Assembly: GCA_020744425.1 (NCBI GenBank)
Contig: JAGMUV010000002.1
Span: forward strand, 2,896,501 to 2,960,500
Length of the DNA: 64,000 nt
Direction: 5' to 3'
DNA from: Dactylonectria macrodidyma
Lineage: Eukaryota > Ascomycota > Sordariomycetes > Hypocreales > Nectriaceae
In this document: positions 35,828-46,020 of the stretch, piece after piece
Numbering within the stretch: the first letter of the stretch is position 1
Layout: each line of letters opens with the position of its first letter
Made by a program: the position numbers and the translations under genes
Notes under the pieces: model-generated
Told to the model about the DNA's origin: nothing
What the model saw: only the letters and a program-made list of their open reading frames with translations
The model's database searches: none

Positions 35828-37649
35828 CGTGATGGGCAGCTTCAAGGGTGCAGGCGTTCGGTTGAATTTGGGTGAAAGAGCGGGGAAGCAGGGGGCATAA
35901 CCCAACTTAAGGGAGACCTGGAGAGGATTGAGGTCGACGTTGACGTTGACGTTGAAAACCGAAGATGAAGCTGAATCGTAGTTTGGAATCGGTACCAGGG
36001 CTGAACTGGGGAAGCTTGGAAGTAAAGGATGAAAAGACGGTCGCTCGTTGTTTACTGTTTGTTGTCTGAATTAAGAAGCCTGGGAACGGGATTCAATTTT
36101 CCCCCAGGAAATAGGCCCTGTGTCAGTGGTCCAGGCGTGCGTGTTGGACAAGCTTTGGCAACAACCACTGTAACCACAATGAACATGTCGGGATAAGCGT
36201 CCGGCAGACCCCTGACTAGACTTCGACAAGCTGGGGCGGATCAGAAGCCAAGTGGGCTGCAGGGCGCGACGGTGACCAGTGGATGCTGGACCGTGGACCC
36301 TTTGGTGGCGACAAGGACGGAAAATCTTGAACATGGCGACGCAGGGTTGTCGACGGCGCAAGCCACATCGGGAAGCGACTGGACCAGAACGGCAATCATG
36401 AGCTGTGGTGGGAACGCTTTCCAGAGAGGGCCAGGCCACTATTCAAACCCTGTTGCCGAGTCAAACCTCTAAAAAAGGCTCACATGTTGGGTGTCTGGCT
36501 TGGTTGGGCTGGCTGGCTAGCTGGTGGATGCCACTTCAACAGGCTCCCGAGGCTCCCAGCAGCCATCACTGTCCACACCGTCCATCCACCGCCCACCCAT
36601 TCACACCACTCATCGTCCACCATCTCCCTCCCAGACCTCCTTAGTCCCCGCCGTGGCCGTCGGTTCTGGGGCAGTGAGTCACGTTATCTGCGGTGTCGGG
36701 GCTTGTAGAAGGTGGGTTTGCCAATGGTCTTGTGAGCACCCTGACTCGATTGACAGGCGCCCTAGCTGGCGCCCCGTGCTGTAATGGATCACGAGCATGT
36801 GGACAGATGGCTTATTCGACGGGTTCGGCGGACGAGTGGACGAGTGGACGACTGGCTGGACAACTGGCTGGACAACTGGATGGGTCCGACGAGGGTGTTG
36901 AAGGACACCGTGACCGCAAGGCAATTCTGATCACCGGGCCCTCATTTCTTGCCCTTGTTTTCAGGTTTCCGTATCTGCACGCAGGTCCGAAACGAGGTTC
37001 AGGTGTGTGCAGGAGTACCCAGAAAGACACCCTACGTACCAGATTTGCAGGCCTCCCTCATGCACCTGTTTGGGCTGTTTGGTTCATCCTTCCTGCCTGA
37101 TGCCAGAGTTTGCCAGATAGAAGCGCATGCAGATGTCGGTCGAAAGGCAATCGCAAGCAGGTAAGTTAGGTATGATGATGATCAATGTACACTCATGATA
37201 TTCAATCTACTTTATAAAAATACGATGTTCGAATTCGATATAAAACGAACAACACCCAAGTCATGTTCATGGCAGGCATTTATCGCACGTCGTGAACCAC
37301 AGGGTTCACAAGCACACTCCACAGGCACACGACGAAAGACACACCATCTCAGCATATGTCGACCATCTTAACGGTTGGGATTTTCTGGCCTAGTCTATAT
37401 GACGGTCGACAAGATTTACGCATCACGGTACTGCACAAAGCAGCTGAAGGAGGCTAATAAAAGTGGAAGTTGACGGTTTCCACGTCATAACTTTTTGCTT
37501 GCAACACAAGCAACCAAGAAGGGGCGGAGTGGGGCACCGCAGATTGGCCCTGGCGTCCCTTAATTCGCCGAGTCGACAACACCCTTTCGTTCCTTCGACA
37601 TCTCTGTATAGCGCATCACCTCCTTTAAGTCCCCCCAGATCTCACGGCC
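35828..37649. other. Gene-poor divergent intergenic region
   Basis: GACGTT triplicate repeats lie near 35935-35955, and GGCTGGACAACTGGCTGGACAACT-type repeats near 36850-36880. A C/T-rich stretch leads into the UMP kinase start, and ATTGG (reverse CCAAT) lies near 37543. No convincing coding sequence was found. Confidence 0.45.
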
Positions 37650-38737
37650 ATGTTCGCCAAAGCTGCTGTCCGCTCGTCGTCTCGAGCTGTGTCCTCGTCG
37701 TCGCCCTCGCAGGCACTTCCACGGTCAATTCGTCACGCTCATCGAGCCTACTCATCACAGCCTCCGCGCAACGACAAGGTCAAGTTCTGGCCCTTCATTG
37801 CCGTCATCGGTCTGGGATCACTGGGCTACGTGGGCCTGGTCAATCGTCGCAAAGGTAGGAGCATCTCAGCTCGCTTTGGCCTGTCCTCCCCAGGAATCAT
37901 CCGATGAGAGAGATCCAAGCATCTCAACATCCCCTGCCCTTGACACGGGCCTGCCGCGATACTGTACAGCAGGTCCCTCCTCAAAGCCCTCCCCCTGACT
38001 TGACGTGTTCGCAACACGCTTCAACTTGGACACAACTGACAAAAATCCCTCTCTTCGCAGACATGCCTCAAAAACTCGACGCCCCAGCTCCCGCCGGCGA
38101 GCTTCCCGCACCCGCCAAGCCTACGCCCACCTTCAGCCCCTCCGATGTGACGGTCGTCTTCGTCCTCGGCGGCCCTGGCGCCGGCAAGGGTACCCAGTGC
38201 GCGAAGCTGGTCCAGGATCACGGCTTCACCCACCTCTCAGCCGGCGACTTGCTGCGGGCTGAGCAGGAGCGTCCAGGCTCGCAGTTCGGTGAACTCATCA
38301 AGGACTACATCAAGAACGGTCTCATCGTCCCTATGGAGGTGACGATCCAGCTGCTCGAGAATGCCATGACCGAGGCGCTTCAGAAGGCCGGCTCTACCAA
38401 GGGCCGCTTCCTCGTCGACGGCTTCCCCCGTAAGATGGACCAGGCTGTCAAATTTGAGGAGACTGTCTGCCCTGCCAAGATGGTCCTCTTCTACGACTGC
38501 CCTGAGGAGGTGATGGAGACGCGACTCCTCAAGCGCGGCGAGACTTCTGGCCGCTCCGACGACAATGCTGAGAGCATCCGCAAGCGCTTCCGCACCTTTG
38601 TCGAGACCAGCATGCCCGTCGTGGACTACTTCAACAAGGAGGGGAAGGTGGTCAAGCTCGACGCCACCCCGACGCCTGACCAGGTCTACGTCAAGACCCA
38701 ACAGGCGGTATCGGACAAGCTCGGTGCCAACTTTTAA
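37650..38737 (+). CDS. URA6: UMP/CMP kinase with N-terminal mitochondrial-type leader
   Basis: Exons 37650-37854 and 38061-38737 join to 293 residues. The enzyme phosphorylates UMP/CMP with ATP in pyrimidine nucleotide synthesis. Exon 2 carries the P-loop [10 protein letters not shown], the NMP-binding AGDLLRAEQ block, DGFPR, and the short lid with [11 protein letters not shown], as in UMP/CMP kinases rather than long-lid adenylate kinases. Exon 1 gives an Arg/Ser-rich presequence ([20 protein letters not shown], then [11 protein letters not shown]) followed by a hydrophobic segment ([19 protein letters not shown]), suggesting a membrane-anchored organelle form. The 206-nt phase-1 intron ends two bases before an in-frame ATG (38063) that would start a 224-residue cytosolic form. 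Yeast Ura6 is about 204 residues without such a leader. Confidence 0.92.
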
Positions 38738-39873
38738 CGGAGACGGATGTGCGGGTAGCTGCAGCTAGCACCAGGCGGTACTTTTTATGCTGGGCATCGA
38801 TGATACGGCTAGGCGTTGTAAGAAAGGTGCGACATTGTCATATAGATTGTATATTAATAGCTTCCTGGCATGGATAGTTTTCCCATGACGGCAATAGAAG
38901 GAGTGCTGACAGTTGAGACATAGATTGGTAGTCATGTCGTGTACTATTTATTTATTACAAAAGTCCCTGGTAAAGCAGAAGGCTTCATCTTCAAACCTAC
39001 ACGATTCCGCCACAGACATCATTCAGCTCAAATTGACATCGGCCTGCATGGTAGGTGCTATACTTAGCCATCTACCTAGGTAGGGTAAGGTAGGTAGGCA
39101 GGGCTTGTCATAGTTAGCCCGCATCGTTGGTTTTGTTTATGGCTGGTCCGATGGCGTTTTCGGGATCTAAATGTACCTAGGTAGGTAGGTAGGTACTCAA
39201 GAGGACGGAATGTGAAATTGAAACTGAAGTGAAAATGGAAGTGAGTCGGAGATACATTGCTCAGGCCTTCCGCGAGGGCTTAGGCGCTAAGCTGGTACTC
39301 ATCATTCTCATTGTTGAGGTAGAAGACCATTATTAGAAGGTGCCATTACCGGCTCTGTGGATGCGCCTCATCTTCACATAAGGCAGGCACTGTTGTCATG
39401 AAGCTCTCAACAGTTCTATGCGGGCAACTGCCCACCAGGTGGAGGGCAGGTACTGCTAGAAGCTACGTGCGCTCCTTCCATCCTAAGGACTTTCTGAAGT
39501 TGTTTAGTCCTCGGGTATACTGATCAAGGGCAGAAAGCGAATTGCCCACGATCGTGTTATTGCTTTGCCTGCTCTCCTCCTTCTCTCTCAAGAGGATGGT
39601 ATTGTCAATCATGTCTCGTCCTTGCGAGTTGCCTCGAAATGCAGGTCAATGCCGTCGCCTGATCGCCCTGTCTTTCCATAAGCTCGTCTTCACTTCTCAA
39701 AAATGCATCTTGAAGTCAGGCTGTGACGGCTGTCAGTTGGCTTTTTAATCGCCTACTCCAGGTTTCTTGGTCTGTTTTGATTGTCTTTGGTCGCCAGTGA
39801 ACATTTCCCATATCCCTTAATCCATATTATCCTCCCTCGTTGCCTCCAGGATACGAGGCCCCAATACGACTCG
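38738..39873. other. Intergenic region URA6 / disordered protein gene
   Basis: It contains (GGTA)n repeats with palindromic CCTAGG cores at about 39075-39105 and 39172-39195. No gene is seen. Confidence 0.5.
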
Positions 39874-42800
39874 ATGGACGAAGAGGAATCTCAGCAGAGG
39901 TCCGCGAGCCAAACGTCACATCAAAGCGCTCATCGCTCGCACGGGAAGCCAAGCAACCATGCTCATTCCCGGCCGCCTTCACATCAACGCCGACCGCTTC
40001 GCCGCGTGCACCAGAACTCGACGCTCCTCCGGTCTCCAGGACCACTGGAGAGCATGCTCAAGACGACGACGGAAACGGGTGACATCGGTATCTTCTCCAT
40101 CAAAGCTATACCACCGTCGGTGACATATCATCATCCTCCTCGTCCAAGACCCAGCTTTGGAGACGAAGGCCTCCTTCTTAGGCCTCACTCTAGAGGCGTT
40201 GATGATGGCTTTGTTCACGATGACCGTCGAGCACTCCCCTCTTACCGAGATACCACGTCCGAGATCATTTCACTATACGGCTCGTCAACCCAGCCATCCA
40301 ACTCCAGATCATTCTCCCCGTCACTAGATGATGGTCGGCGTTCCTACTCTTTGACAGCATACAGCTCAAGACGACTACCTTCTCAAAAGTCATCGTGCAC
40401 CCTGCAAAGCTTTTCAAGCTCTGGTGGCCTTCAACGCCCTCGTTCCCCTTATCCGTACCCGACTCGCCTGAAGCGACCTGATGTCCGACCATCTTCTCCA
40501 GCCATAACAGAGAACGGAGGTATTGATTACAGTAAGATGGTTGAGCTTGACCGCGTCTCATACGTATGTACTGTTTGAAACCCCATCTCTTTGCGAGGGG
40601 AAGAAAACTGATCGGTTTCAAGCGGACTGGTCCCGGGTCCTATAAGTCGACACACTACTCAAGTCATCGCCGTCCACCGCCACTGTCTATGCGACCAGAG
40701 TTCAACAGGTCAACGCCTTCATTTTCCTTTCGAGCGTCCCCTGGCCCCTATCACCAGGGATATGGAATGCACCGCTCCAGAACCCCCAATTCAATGGCTC
40801 CCTGGGGCCACAGACAACCACGTCGACAACCAGATTGCAGTGACCAAAGTATCAGGTCCGCCAGTCTGACGTCTATTGTGGAAATGTACCAGAGACCGAT
40901 CACGACGAGTAGATCAGGACCACCTCTGCGTTCCACGAGTTCGTTCTACTATGACTACACTGAGGAATTTGAGGCAGATCCCCAACCAGGGCTTGATTTC
41001 GCCTCTCCTTTGTGTCCAATTCCACAGCGTAGGGGTAGTATCGGCCGTCCAATGGTCTTAAGAGACGACAGTCATAGTCACCTTGACGTCGAAAATGTCC
41101 CTTCCGAACTCCAGGAGACCCAAGATGGCAAGAATACGGTTAAAGGTAGGCGTGTCCTCTCGACCGAGTTTCAGAAGCTGATTCGATCCCAGATCACGCG
41201 GAGCTGGGAGAGATTCTATTGCCCAGAGACCAAGTCAATTTCAATCAGTCAGCTCTCAGCCCTTCAACAACCACCGGACCAAGAAAAGTCCAGCCGGCCC
41301 CCTTTTCGATCGAATCTCTCAACGACGGTGTTATTAATATGGATGCCATGTTACTTCAACCCAGGCGTACGAGCTCGAGACCAGCACAACGAGCTTCTCT
41401 GAGAGTAGAGATTGGAAACGGGTCTGACACAGATCTGGAGTCATCGCCAAGCCCGGAAAGTACAACGAGTTCCTCTGGGAGTAGGCTGTGGCATTTGTCT
41501 AAGCCGCAAGAGACGGAGCCAGAAGTTTTTGATCCTCACACTCGGTACACTCCTCGAAAGTTGAGACCTATGATGAGCTCCACATGCCCAGAGGTCGCAA
41601 TTGTTATTAACAACTGCAATGCCTCCAAAAGGAAGCTGTTAGACAAGGAGCAGCCTGGCATTGCTACCGATGCTGATCCGGAGATGAAGCAAGCCAGCTT
41701 GGAACATGGGACTGAAGCGGTAGAAACTCTCATGCGACCCCCAGACAGTCCATCTCAGGCACAGAGACGTGTCACGGGGCCAGTGGAACGGCTTGTACAC
41801 AAACATCAGCGAGACCCAACAGCCACGTTCCCCAGCGCCCTGGATCCAGCTGCTCTAAACAGAAACTTGACCCAGCCAATCGCAAAGGCAGACACACCCA
41901 TCTTATCGCCAAACCCAGTTTCACCTGCAAACCAAGTGAAACTTACGAACAGCGTTCCCCAGTTGATGAAGGCCTTACCACCGTTGCCTCAAGAAGCGCA
42001 CCAACCATATGAATCACCTGGTGGAAGTTTGTCAACGGAACCAGATGTGTCGACAGGACTGCTCTTCACAAGTCCAACTAAATCCTTGGTTCACTTCAAA
42101 TGCGAAGAAAGTTCGAGTTTCTTAGCTCCAAAGTCTTTATCGATAGAGGAGAACTCCGAAGCAGTCAAGACAAGTTCCCGAACGGGATCGTCAAAATTCA
42201 AGATTCGAATGAAGTCATCCCGTTCTCCCACCATCGAACGGAAACCAAACCCGAGCCTCGTGGGAATTTCAGGGAGGAGTTCAAACGACTACAAAAGACC
42301 AAGGCTCAAGCTTAAAATCTCTCGATCTCATCTGTGCCAAGACAAAACTGTTCAACACGGAACAGTGGTACGCTGCCCCGAGCTCAAACAATGCAGTCCT
42401 TTGTCAAATATGAGCCACCACCCGACGAAAGACCTCTTCACTGGTCATTGCCTTCTTGAAACAGTTTGTTTCGAGAAGAAGGCGCAACCCGGGCTTGCGA
42501 AAAGTGGACTGAAAGCGATTTACGAAGCGAACGGGTCCGAGCCTTCCCCTAAGGCGTCGGACCAGTTTGACATCCCTTATCCTCCGTCACCTAGCAGAAG
42601 GGAAGCCTCAACAACCGGCCAAGGGCTGGATGCCGAAAATCAGCAACAATCAGGCCATAGAGCGGCATCAAGTGTGAACCGACGGGGCTTGAGACAAAAA
42701 GTGTCACTTCTTCGATTGCGAGTCCCTGGGTTTCCTCCACCCAAGACTAGGAAATCGAGACGAGATTCGTGTTCCTCTAGAAGCTTTCGAAGATCCTCGT

Positions 42801-42994
42801 TTCCTATCATCACTGCTGACAAGTCTTTGGATGGATTTAGAGCTGCGTCTTATCAGCGAGGTGGGGCAAGCACGAGCCGACCAGGTAAGCGACACAGACG
42901 TGTCCGACGCTGGGCGGTTGAGGCGAGACGTGCCGTGCGATCATGTGTGAGGAGGACTTTGGATCGGTCTTCGCATTCGAGTGGTGACGATTGA
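39874..42994 (+). CDS. Hypothetical disordered Ser/Pro/Arg-rich protein (992 aa)
   Basis: Exons 39874-40563, 40623-41145 and 41229-42994 join to 992 residues. The ATG at 39874 begins MDEEESQQRSASQTSHQSAH. Intron 1 is clean (GTATGT to TTTCAAG, phase 0). Intron 2 (GTAGGC to CCAGAG) is chosen because it is the only phase-1 join that links the two long frames; its acceptor is weak. The protein is low-complexity Ser/Pro/Arg/Thr with no recognised domain. Tyr/Ser-rich stretches in the first third and a very basic C-terminus (RVRRWAVEARRAVRSCVRR) stand out. I do not recognise it; it may be a fast-evolving fungal scaffold or regulatory protein. It borders a decayed repeat island. Confidence 0.65.
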
Positions 42995-44268
42995 GCTGTG
43001 TTGGTCAGGAGGGCCATTTTGAGCTCTACCCTGGATCGGCTCATTCGCGACTGAGATTAAAAGGGGATATCTCCAAAGCCCGAATCGCGACATGTGTTGC
43101 AAGTCAATTGCTGCCAAGGGGAGCTATTATCGTTTGTCGGTGGGACTTGGAGTGTTAATCGGAATCCTGCGGTTTATGCATGTAGATCTTAGAGCGAGTC
43201 AATTGATGAATAGAGAATTAACAACATTGCAGGCTCTTCAGACAATGGGGATTGTATTCAAGCCACGCCAACGCCCGATAGCACATGTAGTTTCTCGGGT
43301 CTATCTTCATTGCTCTCATACTTAGATCTGGTCCGTCTATTGTTCATGAGCGTTGCTATCCTGTTCGCACTCTTGAGACAAGCTCATTATGAATGTTTTC
43401 GATCTCAATCAACGTTCAGCGCAACATACACATTACAGCCACTCTCACGCTTCTGATGCCGACCATATGCAGCCTACAACAGAGTTTCTTTACCATCTAG
43501 GGTCCATTGTGGTTGACCCTAGCAGTGTCGTGATGCGGTGCTTTCAGCACAGCAGGTATTCCTACAGCAACAACTCTGCCTCTCCCAGGATAGAGGAACG
43601 TCCTTAAAGATCACTAATATACTTAGACTTCTGTTTAATAGACATTGACCTAATTGAATAACATATATAACATAGCCGCATTAGTATAGCAATTATAATT
43701 AAAACGGCTCACTGGTTTACAAAACATCTTGCGGATTGTAAATACCCGCTCCTTAGATATAAAGTTGATAGAGTTTTCATATATTAAATAAAAATCTCTA
43801 ATCTAAAGTAGAGATCTATAGCTAGTTCCATTGAATGAAGAATATTGCTATTTACACAGTCAAGTATTGCTATCCGCACATCATTTCTAAATAAGCTCAC
43901 TTCTCCTTACCTAGCGATACTAATCCTAAATAAGATTATAAGACAATATAAGTATTAGGAGTAAGAGAGTTAATTGAGAGTAATATTAGACTAATTTAGA
44001 GATAACTTTATCGCACTTAGGCTTGCAGGCTATTGCGATATGCTGTACAGATGCAATAATTAACTATAGGAATGGCAATATTCTAAATGAATTGCCGGTT
44101 CCATCATATCCTTAGACTATGTCCATCCTGCGTGAATTCAAGATTCATGGGGAAAAAATAGAGTGATACCTGCAGTTGCCAGTCTCACCCGAGGCTAGTA
44201 AACTCCGTCGAGTCCCGCGTTATTGTCATTCTCCCGCTTAGTCGTCCAGTATGCTAAGAAGTCTTTTT
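42995..44268. repeat. Intergenic region with AT-rich block (about 43610-44110)
   Basis: Roughly 500 bp (43610-44110) is markedly AT-rich and stop-dense, unlike the GC-balanced genes around it. Short imperfect inverted segments are visible near 43915-43975. This fits a repeat degraded by C-to-T mutation, but no family can be named. Confidence 0.4.
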
Positions 44269-45178
44269 TTACTTGCAAACGACGCTCAATTGGGGTCTTT
44301 TTCTGTGCTGCCGGTCCCGGTTCTTCGATTTCACAGGTGACAAGCTGAAGGGACTCGGTTGGGAAACAGCATTGCTGAGATCAATGATCTCCGTTGGATC
44401 CAAGGTCTGGGCGGGCATCTTTAACTTCTTGGCTGTAAGAGACGTGGATGCGTCGGCGGCCTTGCGCTTGGTTTCCTCTATCTTTCGCTGCCATTTCGCG
44501 GGCATCTTTGGCTTCTCTGGTAGTTGCTTTAGCTTCGTCGGGGTGTTTGCCAGGATCGGCTCCTGATAAAGCGGCTTCATGGTGATCGGCTTTGTCTTTT
44601 CGATCCCTGGAGAGACCCGGCCCGATGCCTCAATTCGTCTGTCGCACCATCTCCTCGACGTCCTTCTTGTTGATGATGGCTGTGACTGGAACTGACTCAA
44701 GGTCGTTGGTGCGTGCCTTCAGCTCCTTGATTGTCTTTTCCGCTCTCTCCGAGCTCGACCTCTGTTCCTTCCGCATTGCCTGGATCTTTGAGAACGATGC
44801 CTCAAACAACGCTTCGTTCTCAGAGGCAACTTCGCCGCTCCTTGTCATAATCGCCTCAATCTTACGCTCAAGGGCGTTGCTCTTGTCTGAAATGGTACTC
44901 TTTCCAAAGCGTTTGATTTCAGATTCGGCCTGTTTAACTCTGTCTGCAATGTCGATGAGTTGCTCCTTAGCCTGCATCGCGATGGATGCCGCGTTTGCCG
45001 TAATGGCAGTGTTTGCGTCATCCGGGAATCGGCCTCCACCCATCTGGACTCCAGATTCACTTGGAATAGATCCCAAGTGAGCCTGTCCCAGTGTTATAAG
45101 GGCTCCGGTAATGGCCCCATTCATCTGTCCGTATGGAGTTAGAAAACGGCAGGCGAGAATCTTTGTATGGGTCGGCAT
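44269..45178 (-). pseudogene. Broken or spliced coiled-coil ORF, unrecognised
   Basis: Two overlapping minus-strand frames look coding. The upstream frame (stop at 44630) has a helical charged segment with blocks KEQLIDIADRVKQAESEIKR and ERAEKTIKELKARTNDLE. The downstream frame, ending at 44269, is Lys/Pro-rich (KPKMPAKWQRKIEETKRKAA) and ends SVVCK. They could join across an intron near 44605-44662 or be separated by a frameshift; no junction is fully convincing, since donors in the overlap are phase 0 and the good CTCCAG acceptor does not match. Further coding-like minus-strand sequence (LLGKLFLAGREELYSNYVNF) lies at about 45270-45390 in another frame, before a stop. I infer a degenerate gene of unknown family. 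Confidence 0.35.
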
Positions 45179-45454
45179 CTCTCTTTCCAGTGGACTCGGC
45201 CTCCCTTCAGGTCCATGTATCCGCCGTCTAGAATGGCCATTTGACACTCCTTGAGAATTGTTCTAACTCTGCGAATCAATCCACTCTCCCCTTCTTTCCC
45301 TCTTTGATCTTGTTGGAGAAGTTCACGTAGTTGCTGTAGAGTTCTTCTCTTCCCGCAAGGAACAGCTTGCCTAGAAGCGAGTTAGGACTCTCAGGCTCAC
45401 CTTCGATAAATTTGAGTCCTTGAGTGTGCTCGCATAGGTGTGGCTAGTATTGAT

Positions 45455-46020
45455 GGTGTCAGTGTTCTCGACGGTCGTGTCCGCTCCCTGCGTGACAACT
45501 TGAGCAAGCAGTGGACTGAGCTGCTCTACAACGGGCTCTACTTCTCGCAGAAGAGAGCGGTTTTGCACCGTAAGCCGCTCTGTTCGACAAACGGAAGACT
45601 AAGCTAATATGACTAAAGCGAGTCTTGACTTCTCACAGCATCGGGTATGGTGAAGAGCTGAAAACGGAAATTAACACGATCTGATTGAGTTTGGCAGGTT
45701 AACGGTGAGGTTTGCGTCCGCCTGTACAACGGTAACGCCTACGTCCTAGGCCGCACTTCCCAAGAGAAGCTGTACTCCGAGGAGGACGCCTCCATGGATC
45801 CGCTTACCACTTTCGACCCCTCCGAGACTGTGAGTAGTGTTCAAGAGGTCCCTGTGACGGTGTTTGCTGACAAAACATTGCCTAGTCTGGTTTCATCACC
45901 ATCAACGCTATCCGCCTCAAGAAGGTACTTCCATCCACTCGCTCCTACGATGCTGGGACAAGGAAGCTAACTCGATCACAGTACGGTCTCCAGATGGCTG
46001 AGTCTGGCATTGAACTGTAA
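45455..46020 (+). pseudogene. ARG1: Argininosuccinate synthase 3' fragment (truncated)
   Basis: Only the C-terminal part of the arginine-pathway enzyme is present. Segment 45455-45569 reads VLDGRVRSLRDNLSKQWTEL, then LLYNGLYFS, where the family continues SPER; here it continues QKRAVLH. After about 125 nt, exon-like pieces 45698-45829 (VNGEVCVRLYNGNAYVLGRT, LYSEEDASMD, TTFDPSET), 45886-45924 (SGFITINAIRLKK) and 45982-46020 (YGLQMAESGIEL then stop) follow. They keep good splice sites (GTGAGT/CTAG and GTACTT/ACAG) in phase 0. The ATP- and citrulline-binding N-terminal two thirds is absent from the window, and the upstream sequence is unrelated minus-strand ORF and AT-rich DNA. I infer a partial duplication or truncated relic. 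Confidence 0.75.

Noticed and set aside
37904..38737. A 277-codon frame suggesting a single-exon UMP kinase starting in the intron
   Set aside because: The first part is intron sequence; the spliced model with the presequence exon is phase-correct and better supported, although an internal start at 38063 remains possible.
45371..45568. A minus-strand frame beginning MQNRSLLREVEPVVEQ
   Set aside because: It is antisense to the ARG1 fragment segment with a clear family match, and linking it to the minus-strand ORF would need a 30-nt intron.
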